Source: Sphingobacterium kitahiroshimense (lineage in GTDB: Bacteria > Bacteroidota > Bacteroidia > Sphingobacteriales > Sphingobacteriaceae). Taken from it: DNA of 64,000 nucleotides. A model generated the notes under the pieces. It saw only the letters and a list, made by a program, of their open reading frames with translations. It was not told the origin of the DNA and did not search any database. The first letter of the stretch is position 1; every line of letters begins with the position of its first letter. The position numbers were made by a program, and so were the translations under genes. This document shows positions 28,701 through 36,849 of this stretch, piece after piece. The stretch lies in assembly GCF_025961315.1 (NCBI RefSeq), contig NZ_JAOQNK010000001.1, positions 3,534,001-3,598,000 of the forward strand, in the 5' to 3' direction.

Positions 28701-29053
28701 GATGTTTCTTTTACCACAGCAAATGCTTCTGGTAAAATATCCATTAAAACCTCTTCTAATTTTTTATCACGGTCTTTCGATAATTTATCTACACTTTCGT
28801 ATATCGCTGTCTTTTGTGACATGTCCAAATTATCATCTTCAGCTTCAGCCTTTAGAGTAGAAATCTCTTTATCAATATCTGCTAAATATCCTTTTATTCT
28901 ATTTTTGAAATCAGCGGTTTTGCCACGCAATTCATCATCACTTAACGGCGAAAGTTGTTCGTACTCCGATTTGATTTTTTCTACAATTGGCTGGACCGCC
29001 TTAATATCTCGCTCGGATTTACTTCCAAATAATTTACTTAAAAATTTTAACAT
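25757..29053 (-). CDS. secA: Preprotein translocase ATPase SecA
   Basis: 1098 residues, the long form normal for Bacteroidota. SecA drives proteins through SecYEG. The N-terminal motor has MATGEGKTLV (Walker A, about residue 190) and DEVDS (Walker B), and the second motor has GRAGRQGDPG. The C terminus carries the zinc motif CPCGSGKKYKNCHG, which binds SecB or lipids. It has its own promoter at 29137 and is followed by the SPOR, M20, TPK-like and GNAT genes with gaps below 25 nt. Confidence 0.98.
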   Translation of the reverse strand: MLKFLSKLFGSKSERDIKAVQPIVEKIKSEYEQLSPLSDDELRGKTADFKNRIKGYLADIDKEISTLKAEAEDDNLDMSQKTAIYESVDKLSKDRDKKLEEVLMDILPEAFAVVKETSRRLAENKQLVVTATDFDRELAAQKQNVVIEGNQATWKNVWLAAGTEVTWNMVHYDVQLIGGVVLHQGKIAQMATGEGKTLVGTLPTYLNALAGNGVHIVTVNDYLARRDSEWNAPLFEFHGLSVDCIDKHQPNSPQRRKAYASDIVYGTNNEFGFDYLRDNMTQTPDALVQGKLHFAMVDEVDSVLIDDARTPLIISGPIPRGDQHEFYQLKPRIERLVNAQKAYINTVLNEAKKAVKAGDIDPEKGGLALFRAYRGLPKNKALIKYLSEDNHRQILQKVENYYMQEQNKNMPKADAELFFVIDEKNNQVELTEKGIELITASGEDPSFFILPDVGSEIADIEKADIPLEEKAARKEELLRDYSIKAERIHSINQLLKAYTLFENDVEYIVDEGKVKIVDEQTGRIMDGRRYSDGLHQAIEAKENVKVEDATQTYATITLQNYFRMYHKLAGMTGTASTEAGELWEIYKLDVVEIPTNRVALRDDRQDFIYRTAREKYNAVAEEIQKLTEAGRPVLVGTTSVEISELLSRMLQLRKVKHNVLNAKLHQKEADIVAEAGQPGQVTIATNMAGRGTDIKLTDEVKAAGGLAIIGTERHESRRVDRQLRGRAGRQGDPGSSQFFVSLEDNLMRLFASERISNIMVKMGVEEGEVMQHSMLTKSIERAQRKVEENNFGIRKRLLEYDDVMNSQRTVIYTKRKNALFGERLDVDLNNMIFDVVEEIVVDAKEGGSYEDFQIEVIRIFAVNPEISEEEFTSLKIEALTDRLFDQIINAYHTKLNTVAAHTMPVLQNVFEERGNVVENVVIPFSDGLRGIQVATNLKKAIETEGREVFKSFEKGIVLALIDEAWKEHLREMDDLKQSVQNAVYEQKDPIIIYKMEAFNLFKSMLATMNKDIVSFIFKGEIPGQNMQSVPERSVQAAPVQVKATKAELESPIGVSAEDVDTRDLGPTQPIRNENAIGRNDDCPCGSGKKYKNCHGVNS

Positions 29054-29136
29054 AATATTCTTTTCTATCTCAATTTATGACTTTCATTCAATAATGACTC
29101 CAAACTAAAATTGCAGACAAATTGACACTAATCGGG

Positions 29137-29144
29137 CAAATTTA
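29137..29144 (-). promoter_or_regulatory. secA promoter -7 element
   Basis: TAAATTTG on the minus strand, about 84 nt upstream of the secA ATG, just after the mqnD stop. Confidence 0.5.
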
Positions 29145-29194
29145 GTTATTAGATATCATATCTAACACACTATATCTATATTTTTTACTATTTT

Positions 29195-30067
29195 TTATGA
29201 CAAAAATAAATTCTTTTCCGTTTTAGGGATAAAGCCCATATCCTGAGCCTTCTTAAACATGATTTCAATCGCCGAACGCCCCTCTTTTCCAAGTTCTACA
29301 GAGTACTTATTGACATAAAGTTCAATGTGTTTATACATCACCTCGATGCTCATCTCCTGAGCATGCGATTTGATAAACTCGAGACCTGATGTCGGGTTTG
29401 CAAAAGCATATTCGACACTCGCTCTCAAAACGCGGTTCAATTTTTCTTTAATATCTTGAGGAATACTTCTTTTAACAACAATACCACCTAAAGGAATAGG
29501 ACAATTTGTCGTTTTTTCCCAATAATCGCCCAAATCAACCACTTTAAATAAGCCCTTTTCCTGATAAGTAAAGCGGTTTTCATGAATGATCAATCCTAAA
29601 TCTATATCGCCGGCTAACAAAGCACCTTCAATTTCTGAAAAAACAAGTTCCTTTTTATTTTTCAATTCAGGAAATGCCAAACCCAATAAAAAATTAGCTG
29701 TCGTATATTTCCCGGGATAACCGACCCGTAATTCTGCTAGTGCTTTCGTTAATACCGTTTTGGATGACAATATTTCTTGAAGCTCTTTAGCCAGCTCTTC
29801 ATCTTTCGTAATTAACATGGGTCCTACTCCAAAACCTAATGCACTACCGGCGTCCAATAGCTCATAATCTTCAACAGCATAAGCAAAAGCGTGGTAACTT
29901 AATTTTGTGACGGCCAAGTCTCCCTTAAAGGCTTTTAAATTCAAGGTTTCGACATCTTCATATACAATGTCAAACTCTAGTCCTTCTGTATCTATTTTAT
30001 GATGAATAAGTGCATCAAAAATAAACGTATCATTCGGGCATGGTGAAAAACCCAATGTCAATTTCAT
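29195..30067 (-). CDS. mqnD: 1,4-dihydroxy-6-naphthoate synthase (futalosine pathway)
   Basis: 290 residues of the periplasmic-binding-protein-like MqnA/MqnD fold. MqnD cleaves cyclic de-hypoxanthine futalosine to 1,4-dihydroxy-6-naphthoate on the alternative menaquinone route. Signatures are LGFSPCPNDTFIF (about 5-17) and FKGDLAVTKLSYHAF. IIHENRFTYQEKGL holds the conserved His. MqnA is a relative, but the NDTFIF start and the GSALGFGVGPML block favour MqnD. Coupled to the upstream 30064 gene by a 4-nt overlap. No other mqn gene in the window. Confidence 0.88.
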   Translation of the reverse strand: MKLTLGFSPCPNDTFIFDALIHHKIDTEGLEFDIVYEDVETLNLKAFKGDLAVTKLSYHAFAYAVEDYELLDAGSALGFGVGPMLITKDEELAKELQEILSSKTVLTKALAELRVGYPGKYTTANFLLGLAFPELKNKKELVFSEIEGALLAGDIDLGLIIHENRFTYQEKGLFKVVDLGDYWEKTTNCPIPLGGIVVKRSIPQDIKEKLNRVLRASVEYAFANPTSGLEFIKSHAQEMSIEVMYKHIELYVNKYSVELGKEGRSAIEIMFKKAQDMGFIPKTEKNLFLS

Positions 30068-30324
30068 ATGGATAATTTATGTGTAAGAATATAAAGTATG
30101 GTTGCTATAAATGTAGCGACCAAGACTCCTTTTGCTAAGGCACCTTTTTCTCCTTTAAACAAAAAACGTATAACCAATAAGTTGATAAATACCGCTATGG
30201 CATAAATTAACATCGGCTTTTCCGATATCGTTTTTTCAAAAAGCGTTGTATAGGTAGAAAGTAAATAAGCGATCATGGGTGCAATGGCACCCAACAAAAT
30301 CCCTATGCCTAAATTGTTTTTCAT
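30064..30324 (-). CDS. Small membrane protein between surE and mqnD
   Basis: 86 residues with three hydrophobic segments (about 5-24, 38-54, 66-82) and a basic loop KGEKGALAKG. No family recognised. It begins 1 nt after surE stops and overlaps mqnD by 4 nt, so it is clearly part of that operon. A role in menaquinone synthesis is possible only by position. Confidence 0.7.
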   Translation of the reverse strand: MKNNLGIGILLGAIAPMIAYLLSTYTTLFEKTISEKPMLIYAIAVFINLLVIRFLFKGEKGALAKGVLVATFIATILYILTHKLSI

Positions 30325-30325
30325 A

Positions 30326-31096
30326 TTAACTATCGAATCCCCAAGAATTTAATTCAGGAATAACATGATGGGCAGTCATATCAAACTGTGTGGGTACGAT
30401 AGCAACATAACCTTTGCTTAATGCGTATGAATCAGTATCCTCTCCACGATCTTCCAACTCAAACCTGCCAGTCATCCAATAATAATCCCGATCTCTAGGA
30501 TCGACACGCTCATCAAACTCTTCAACATAATGTCCACCTGCCTGACGACAGATCTTTATACCTTTGGCTTCATCTTTAGGAAAATTAACATTCAACAAAG
30601 AACCTTTTGGAAGACCATTTGCCAACACCTGCTTGGTGATTGATACCAGGTAGGATCTACAATGAGAAAAATCTGCATCGTAATCAAAATTATCTAAAGA
30701 AAATCCAATAGACGGAATTCCTTCTATTGCTCCCTCAACCGCAGCGGACATCGTTCCTGAATATAAAACATTGATCGAATGATTGAGCCCATGATTAATA
30801 CCAGAGACACATACATCAGGCTTACGCCCCTTAAAGATCTTATTTACGGCCAATTTGACGCAATCTACCGGAGTTCCAGAACATTTATACATCTCAACCC
30901 CTTCATAAAGATCAATACGGTCTAAACGCAAAGGTCGCCCGATCGTAATGGCATGTCCCATACCCGATTGCGGGCTATCGGGAGCAACGACCACCACATG
31001 GCCAATTTTTTGCATTTCTTCAATTAAAACTTTAATCCCTGGAGCTGTAATGCCATCATCATTCACAACCAAGATGGTTGGTTTCTTCTTTGTCAT
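30326..31096 (-). CDS. surE: 5'/3'-nucleotidase SurE
   Basis: 256 residues. SurE is a metal-dependent phosphatase that acts on nucleoside monophosphates and short polyphosphate. The N terminus ILVVNDDGITAPGI holds the Asp pair that binds metal. GTPVDCVKLA and VSGINHGLNHSINVLYSGTMSAAVEG (Asn ligand) are the other signatures. First gene of the surE-30064-mqnD unit. No clear TAnnTTTG was found upstream. Confidence 0.95.
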   Translation of the reverse strand: MTKKKPTILVVNDDGITAPGIKVLIEEMQKIGHVVVVAPDSPQSGMGHAITIGRPLRLDRIDLYEGVEMYKCSGTPVDCVKLAVNKIFKGRKPDVCVSGINHGLNHSINVLYSGTMSAAVEGAIEGIPSIGFSLDNFDYDADFSHCRSYLVSITKQVLANGLPKGSLLNVNFPKDEAKGIKICRQAGGHYVEEFDERVDPRDRDYYWMTGRFELEDRGEDTDSYALSKGYVAIVPTQFDMTAHHVIPELNSWGFDS

Positions 31097-31492
31097 GATG
31101 CTAATTTAGGAAGAAAAAAAGAAAAGCGTTAGCTTTTAACCTATTGCTTTTTCTTTTTATACATTAAAAAGACCTTAACTCATATTTTTTAAAGGACATC
31201 TGATGCACATATAGGTATCTCATTAAATATTTTATGAGATTTATATCAGATATTATTTAGGTTTTATAGAGGGTTTCTATAGATTTACCTCTATGAACCC
31301 TCTAGAAACCCTCTATTACTCCTGTAGTATCACTACATGAAATTATAATATGTTCAAAATATAATTGCCCTATATCTACCAGCAGAACTGCATTAAAAAA
31401 AGATGATTTTTATCCGATATATATTCTAAAAAATATAAAGTCAATTTCTCTTTTGAGTAACTTCGACCATTCATATCGTTTTCCAATTTAAA
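31097..31492. other. Intergenic stretch between surE and the AEC permease gene
   Basis: About 395 bp between divergent genes. It holds a strong inverted repeat (31266-31316) and a small AAAAGC/GCTTTT hairpin near 31122-31137. No small gene or exact TAnnTTTG promoter was seen. Confidence 0.4.
31266..31316. repeat. Inverted repeat with alternative partners
   Basis: Arms ATAGAGGGTTTCT (31266-31278) and AGAAACCCTCTAT (31304-31316) are perfect complements over 13 bp. The loop contains a second AACCCTCTA copy just before the right arm, which could also pair with the left arm. Confidence 0.7.
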
Positions 31493-32404
31493 ATGGTCAA
31501 TTTTATACTTATTATATTCTGTGTCTGTGCTGGAATGCTATTTAAGCATTTTAGATTAATTCCTGAAAATGCTTCAAAAAGCATTAATATATGGGTTTTA
31601 TATATCGCCTTACCTGCCGTATCTTTTAAATATATTCCCCAGATCACCTGGAGTATGCAACTTTTTTTCCCTGTCCTATCCCCTATACTTGTTGTTGCAG
31701 GGAGTTGGCTCTTTATGGAACTGTATTGTCGCTATAAAGGCTATAGTCAGCGGTCAAGAAGTACGTTGGAATTGTCGTCGGCATACAGCAATACCTCTTT
31801 TATTGGTTTTCCTTTAATTATTGCCTATTATGGGGAGCAGAATCTAAGTATTGCTATTATTTGCGATCAGGTAAATTTCATGCTATTGTCTACCGTTGGG
31901 ATTATTTGTGCCATCAAGGGAGACCGGAGCAATAATGAAGGGATTAAGGTTGGTGCCCTATTAATAAGACTTGTTACTTTTCCTCCTTTTATCGCCTGCA
32001 TACTTGCCCTTGTATTGGCACAATACGTGGATTTGAGTATTACCGAACCATTTTTTGATAAGATCGCATCTACAGTCGCGCCCTTGGCATTATTTTCTGT
32101 GGGGTTACAGTTGCAATTTAAAGGCATGAAGAGAGAGATTTCTCAAATTTCGATGACCTTATTGTATAAATTGATGTTAGCGCCTGCGATTGTTCTTATC
32201 GCCGCATTGTTACTCAATGTTAAGGGGGATATCGCCCGTGTGAGTATTATGGAAGCGGCTATGCCGACTTTAATTACAGCCAGTATGGTGGTACAACAAT
32301 TTAGGCTAAACACGAAATTAATCAATCTCATTATTGGCTTAGGAATTATCTTAAGTCTATTGACAACAGCCATCTGGTCTTATATCATTTCAATATTTAT
32401 TTAA
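31493..32404 (+). CDS. AEC family membrane transporter
   Basis: 303 residues with about ten membrane segments. The pattern of two similar five-helix halves, NIWVLYIALPAVSFKYIP near the start and the helix-breaking region SAYSNTSFIGFPLIIAYYG (Asn and Pro at the cross-over), identifies the auxin efflux carrier/AEC family. These carry organic acids or similar anions. It ends 86 bp before kduI on the same strand, so a uronate-related substrate is possible but unproven. Confidence 0.85.
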   Translation: MVNFILIIFCVCAGMLFKHFRLIPENASKSINIWVLYIALPAVSFKYIPQITWSMQLFFPVLSPILVVAGSWLFMELYCRYKGYSQRSRSTLELSSAYSNTSFIGFPLIIAYYGEQNLSIAIICDQVNFMLLSTVGIICAIKGDRSNNEGIKVGALLIRLVTFPPFIACILALVLAQYVDLSITEPFFDKIASTVAPLALFSVGLQLQFKGMKREISQISMTLLYKLMLAPAIVLIAALLLNVKGDIARVSIMEAAMPTLITASMVVQQFRLNTKLINLIIGLGIILSLLTTAIWSYIISIFI

Positions 32405-32490
32405 AGTCTCCGATATCGATTGCGAAGATTATTGTGGCTTATGATCTATTTATATGTTATTTTTAGCATGTTTCTTAAATACGCTAGAAT

Positions 32491-33336
32491 ATGAAAATGA
32501 ATTATGAGTCGCGCTACGCAATTAGCCCAAATGAATGTAAAACACTTGATACAAAGTCTTTAAGAGAGAACTTTTTAATAGAAAATATTTTTGAAGCAGA
32601 TCAGATACATTTTACTTACTCACACTATGACCGCTACATGGCTGGAGGTGCCATGCCGGTTGCTGAAAAAATAAAATTGGAAACGATTCCAGCATTGTTG
32701 AAAGAACCTTTCTTTCTCAGCAGAAGAGAGCTTGGAATTATTAATGTTGGTGGAGCTGGAAAAGTAGAAGTTGATGGTACCACCTACGAATTAGGCTACA
32801 AAGAGGCCTTATATATCGGAAAAGGTGTAGAAGATGTTTACTTCAATAGTAATGATCCCTCGAATCCAGCAAAATTCTATCTAAATTCAACTCCTGCTCA
32901 CCATACCTTCCCCACAAAAAAAGTAACGAAAGAGTCGGCTAATAAAATTGAACTCGGATCTCTTGAGACAGCAAACCATAGAACAATCAATCAGATGTTA
33001 CTGAATAAGATTGTTGATACCTGTCAACTTCAAATGGGTATGACAGAGCTAAAACCAGGATCTGTTTGGAATACGATGCCTGCACACACCCATGACCGTC
33101 GAATGGAAGTTTATTTCTACTTTGAAGTTCCCGAAGGTCAAGCGGTATCACATTTTATGGGTCCAGTAGATGAAACACGCCATATTTGGATGAAAAATGA
33201 ACAAGCTGTGATTTCTCCCCCTTGGTCAATTCACGCTGGAGCAGGTACCAGTAACTATACTTTTATCTGGGGAATGGCAGGAGAAAACCTCGACTACGAC
33301 GATATGGACAAATCTGCAATTACAGATTTAAAATAA
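32491..33336 (+). CDS. kduI: 5-dehydro-4-deoxy-D-glucuronate isomerase
   Basis: 281 residues, a two-cupin protein. KduI turns the open-chain unsaturated uronate from pectin, alginate-type or glycosaminoglycan breakdown into 2,5-diketo-3-deoxygluconate. The zinc site is visible in PAHTHDRRMEVYFYF and later SPPWSIHAGAG. Two start codons (32491 and 32497) are 6 nt apart and cannot be separated. A near-match to the -7 box (TATTTTTA) lies upstream. First gene of a three-gene cassette with DUF4861 and kduD. Confidence 0.95.
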   Translation: MKMNYESRYAISPNECKTLDTKSLRENFLIENIFEADQIHFTYSHYDRYMAGGAMPVAEKIKLETIPALLKEPFFLSRRELGIINVGGAGKVEVDGTTYELGYKEALYIGKGVEDVYFNSNDPSNPAKFYLNSTPAHHTFPTKKVTKESANKIELGSLETANHRTINQMLLNKIVDTCQLQMGMTELKPGSVWNTMPAHTHDRRMEVYFYFEVPEGQAVSHFMGPVDETRHIWMKNEQAVISPPWSIHAGAGTSNYTFIWGMAGENLDYDDMDKSAITDLK

Positions 33337-33341
33337 ATACT

Positions 33342-34466
33342 ATGAAATCATTATTATCGGTGGCATTATTACTCGGTATTACATCTAGTTTATCTGCCCA
33401 AAATAAGAGCTCATTACTCATCCACAATACTTCTTCTTTTGAGAGAAAAGAAGTCGTGAGTATTCCTTACGAAAAATTTAAACAGCACTTTGAACTAAAA
33501 GATACCGTTTTTTCGATTTTGGAAGAAGAATCGAAAAAACCGGTCATCTATCAACTGGAAAAGCGCGGAAAATCAACACCTCAAAATGTACTGATTGCGG
33601 TTCACATTGCTCCGAAAGCAAAAATTGAACTTGCTGTTACCGCCACTGCACCTGTAAAGACAGCAAGCAAAACATATGCGCGCTATGTTCCTGAACGAAA
33701 AGATGATTTTGCATGGGAAAACAATGTTGTAGCTTTTCGAGCATATGGTAAAGCTTTAGAAGGGACTTCTGAAGATGCACAAGGTTTTGATTTTTGGTCA
33801 AAACGGACCAACGATCTAATTATTGATGAGTGGTATAAAACAGGTGATTATCATGCCGATCACGGTAAAGGTCTCGACTATTATTCTGTAGGACAAACCC
33901 TTGGGGTAGGTGATATGGCACTATACTTTAATGGTCAAATTCAATACACAAAACACTACCGTCGATCAGAAGTCCTGGACAATGGTCCTATACGCAGTAC
34001 TTTCAAATTAATTTATGAGCCTCAAGAAATAGAAGGTCAGATGATCAGTATTGAAAAAGAGATATCAATTGATGCTGAAAGTCAGTTAAGTAGAATTAAT
34101 GTGAATATGCATAATGCAACCGCTGCTGAGACACCTATCGTATTGGGTATCGCCAAGCGAAAAGAAGCAAATCCTAATTACACGATTTATAAAAAAGAAA
34201 ACTTCTTTGCTTACTGGGAACCAGAGAATAAAGGCAATATTACGGGAACAGCGATCATTTTACCACATGTAAAGAAAGATTTTATTGATACTCCAACTCA
34301 ATTTTTATGGAATATAGCGGCTAAAAATAATCAGACCCTGACTTATTATATTGGCGCAACCTTCAACAAAGCCGGAAAAATTGAAAATATGGATGCTTGG
34401 AAAGCTTATTTGCAACAAGCATCAGAACAAATACAAAAACCATTAACCATTAGCTATAAAAAATAA
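33342..34466 (+). CDS. DUF4861-type secreted protein of a uronate cassette
   Basis: 374 residues with signal peptide MKSLLSVALLLGITSSLSAQ. The rest looks like a beta-rich carbohydrate-active fold: SFERKEVVSIPYEKF, FAWENNVVAFRAYGKAL, and YHADHGKGLDYYSVGQTLGVGD, which has the His/Asp density of a sugar-binding cleft. I recognise it as DUF4861, a family seen near kduI/kduD in Bacteroidota. The activity is not known to me. It starts 5 nt after kduI and shares one base with the kduD start. Predicted periplasmic or outer-membrane. Confidence 0.7.
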   Translation: MKSLLSVALLLGITSSLSAQNKSSLLIHNTSSFERKEVVSIPYEKFKQHFELKDTVFSILEEESKKPVIYQLEKRGKSTPQNVLIAVHIAPKAKIELAVTATAPVKTASKTYARYVPERKDDFAWENNVVAFRAYGKALEGTSEDAQGFDFWSKRTNDLIIDEWYKTGDYHADHGKGLDYYSVGQTLGVGDMALYFNGQIQYTKHYRRSEVLDNGPIRSTFKLIYEPQEIEGQMISIEKEISIDAESQLSRINVNMHNATAAETPIVLGIAKRKEANPNYTIYKKENFFAYWEPENKGNITGTAIILPHVKKDFIDTPTQFLWNIAAKNNQTLTYYIGATFNKAGKIENMDAWKAYLQQASEQIQKPLTISYKK

Positions 34467-35236
34467 TGTCCATACTACAATCATTTGATTTAACAGGAAA
34501 AATAGCCCTTGTGACAGGTTGCAAAAGAGGAATTGGCAAAGCTATGGCCGAGGCATTAGCTGAGGCTGGAGCAGATATAATTGGTGTATCTGCAACATTA
34601 GAACTAGAAAATTCTGCTGTTCAAAAATCTATTGAATCTTTAGGTAGAAAATTCCATGCCTATCAATGTGATTTTTCAAAGCGAAATGACTTGTATGCAT
34701 TTATTACTAAGGTAAAAGAACAACATCCTGTCATTGATATATTAGTCAACAATGCCGGTAATATCTTACGCAAACCCGCAGCAGAACATCCGGATGAGTA
34801 TTGGGATGAAATTATCGAGATCAATCAAAATGCTCAGTTTATCTTAACCAGAGAAATAGGTAAAGACATGATTTCACGTGGAACAGGAAAGATCATATTT
34901 ACAGCATCTTTACTCTCTTTTCAAGGCGGAATCAATGTACCTGGATATGCGGCTTCAAAAGGTGCGATTGCATCGCTCACGAAAGCTTTTGCAAATGAAT
35001 GGGCCTCCAAAGGTGTCAATGTGAATGCTATTGCTCCGGGATATATTGCAACAGATAATACTGAGGCATTGCGCGATGATCCGGAGCGTTCTGCTTCTAT
35101 CTTAGGTCGAATTCCTGCCGCAAGATGGGGAGAACCTCAAGACTTCAAAGGACCTATATTATTTCTGAGCTCTGAAGCGTCTAACTATGTTCATGGAACA
35201 ATTCTGACCGTAGATGGTGGCTGGATGGGTAGATAA
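34466..35236 (+). CDS. kduD: 2-dehydro-3-deoxy-D-gluconate 5-dehydrogenase
   Basis: 256-residue short-chain dehydrogenase. KduD reduces the diketone made by KduI to 2-keto-3-deoxygluconate. The NAD(P) motif is ALVTGCKRGIGKAMA (about residues 14-28), then NNAGN, the catalytic Ser in TASLLSF and the YAASK Tyr-Lys pair. VNAIAPGYIATDNT is typical of KduD. Overlaps the previous stop (TAATG). The KDG kinase and aldolase are not in the window. Confidence 0.93.
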   Translation: MSILQSFDLTGKIALVTGCKRGIGKAMAEALAEAGADIIGVSATLELENSAVQKSIESLGRKFHAYQCDFSKRNDLYAFITKVKEQHPVIDILVNNAGNILRKPAAEHPDEYWDEIIEINQNAQFILTREIGKDMISRGTGKIIFTASLLSFQGGINVPGYAASKGAIASLTKAFANEWASKGVNVNAIAPGYIATDNTEALRDDPERSASILGRIPAARWGEPQDFKGPILFLSSEASNYVHGTILTVDGGWMGR

Positions 35237-35243
35237 CAAATAG

Positions 35244-35280
35244 ATGTAGAGAGATTTGTTTTTATTAGATCTCTCTACAT
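35244..35280. terminator. Bidirectional terminator between kduD and the FGE-like gene
   Basis: ATGTAGAGAGAT / ATCTCTCTACAT, a perfect 12-bp stem with a 13-nt T-rich loop. The right arm covers the stop codon of the convergent FGE-like gene. Confidence 0.75.
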
Positions 35281-36096
35281 TTTCTTGACTACTCGAAAGC
35301 CAAGATTACTAAAAGATGCATTTGGATTGACCGAACCTATGTATTGCGAATTAAAGGATACGCAACTATTTTTACTACACCACCACGATCCCCCGCGTGC
35401 ATGGGCAACTTTCCTACCTTTATCACGTTCTAATGCGCCTTCACAAAATTCAAACACATTACCATATACATCATATAAACCTAAAGGATTTGCTTTAAAT
35501 GTTTTAATCGGTGATGTATAGAGATAACCATCCGTGGTATCGGCTACCAAATGATTTCTGCCATGCCATATATTGGCATAATTGATGATTTTTTCTAAAT
35601 CTACCCCTTCAAAATACTTTGTCTCCGAACCTGCTCTTGAAGCTACTTCCCATTCATCCAATGAGGGTAAACGAACCCCTGCCCATTCGCAGTAAGCTAC
35701 TGCATCCCGATAGGATATACAGGTAACAGGATGATTCATTTTATCTTTAATCCCGCCTCTACTTATTCCGTTTGGAAACCGCCAATATGCCGTACTATCC
35801 TGTATCCATCGAAATTCTTCTAATCCGGGTTCAAAGACCATTGCATTACGAAATCGTTCTGCCAATGTGACATAATGCGTAGCAGAAACAAATGCAGCAA
35901 ATGCTTCATTTGTTAATTCGGCTTCAGCAATAGCAAAAGCTGGAATTGAAACGGATCTTTTAGGATTATCCAAACTGATTGTATCACCTAAAATATAAGT
36001 ACCTGCCTCCACCGCAATAAACTTTTGTTCTTGGGCAAAAGAAGTATTCATGTATAAAAAAAATCCAATCAATAATATCCGAATGCTCTTCATCAT
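35275..36096 (-). CDS. Secreted formylglycine-generating-enzyme-like protein
   Basis: 273 residues with signal peptide MMKSIRILLIGFFLYMNTSFAQ, then one FGE-sulfatase (SUMF1) domain: NEAFAAFVSATHYVTLAERF, HPVTCISYRDAVAYCEWAGVRLPSLDEWE and GNVFEFCEG. Near residues 236-246 it has RGGSWWCSKNSCVSF, where two cysteines are spaced CxxxxC as in the copper-binding active site of true FGE (CHRSYC in the human enzyme). Most Bacteroidota SUMF1 paralogues, such as GldJ/GldK, lack them. It overlaps the upstream paralogue gene by 4 nt. Activity and client protein are unknown, and no sulfatase is in the window. Confidence 0.8.
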   Translation of the reverse strand: MMKSIRILLIGFFLYMNTSFAQEQKFIAVEAGTYILGDTISLDNPKRSVSIPAFAIAEAELTNEAFAAFVSATHYVTLAERFRNAMVFEPGLEEFRWIQDSTAYWRFPNGISRGGIKDKMNHPVTCISYRDAVAYCEWAGVRLPSLDEWEVASRAGSETKYFEGVDLEKIINYANIWHGRNHLVADTTDGYLYTSPIKTFKANPLGLYDVYGNVFEFCEGALERDKGRKVAHARGGSWWCSKNSCVSFNSQYIGSVNPNASFSNLGFRVVKKM

Positions 36097-36848
36097 TTTG
36101 AAATTTTCTGATTATAATATTCCTGTGCCGTAGATAAGAGAAATTGTTCGTTTGCTGTATTGAAACGAACTGATGTCATATAATTAGCATCGCCCAAATA
36201 CAATTTTCCATACATCTTAGATTTCAGGTAAGGCGTGTACTGTTCTTTTTTTAATATTAAAGATAATACCGTCAAAACATCCCTATCTTTCCTATTTGTT
36301 TGATAATAGCGAATCATAGCCGGGATACTTTCCCATGCAGATATTTCCACAAGGGCCGATTTTAAATTGACACCCATATGTTTCTTTACAGCTATGGTTT
36401 CAAAAATCAATGTCTGTACTGTATCGCGATTCTGTTTGAGAAACTTATATTGATCCGCGCTCCAGTCGACTCCTGAAAGACGAAAGGTAAGTAACCCAAA
36501 GATCTTTTGATCTTCACCCCGACTTGTCATATCATCTATACAAGCCTGACTATATACTTCTGGATGAATCATAACATAGGTAAACTGTTCTTTTAAATTC
36601 AATCGCTTAAATTCGTCCTTAGAAATAGCCGCGATGTAATCTGCAATCATGCCATCATCTTCTGGTTCTTTAATTTTTTTGATTAAAGATTCAACTTTTC
36701 TCAAACCAAACTCAGGCTTTGTCTCCTGCTCGCGGTATGCCCTATAGTTTCGATCAGCCTGGGTCGGTTCAACATAAACATGCTCTTGTGCAACTAATGT
36801 TGTACATAGACAAATCATAAAGAGGCTGACACTAATTATTCGCTTCAT
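36093..36848 (-). CDS. Secreted protein of unknown function, paralogue A
   Basis: 251 residues with signal peptide ending LCTTLVAQE. All-helical looking, no transmembrane segment after the signal. It aligns over its full length with the neighbouring protein at 36850-37608: shared blocks are FTYVMIHPE (FTYVMIHAE in B), LKQNRDTVQTLI (LLENRDSVLRLI), MGVNLKSALVEISAWESIPAMI (MGINYKEAILEMNAWNMIPFII) and FNTANEQFLLSTAQEYYNQK. A Cys follows the YVMIH block at the same place in both. The family is not recognised. It lies 1 nt from paralogue B and overlaps the FGE-like gene. Confidence 0.8.
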   Translation of the reverse strand: MKRIISVSLFMICLCTTLVAQEHVYVEPTQADRNYRAYREQETKPEFGLRKVESLIKKIKEPEDDGMIADYIAAISKDEFKRLNLKEQFTYVMIHPEVYSQACIDDMTSRGEDQKIFGLLTFRLSGVDWSADQYKFLKQNRDTVQTLIFETIAVKKHMGVNLKSALVEISAWESIPAMIRYYQTNRKDRDVLTVLSLILKKEQYTPYLKSKMYGKLYLGDANYMTSVRFNTANEQFLLSTAQEYYNQKISK

Positions 36849-36849
36849 A

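Noticed and set aside
34869..34886. parS-like TTTCACGTGGAAC inside kduD
   Set aside because: A single imperfect site in coding sequence, about 22 kb from the presumed origin. The amino acids it encodes fit the SDR family, so chance is the simpler explanation.
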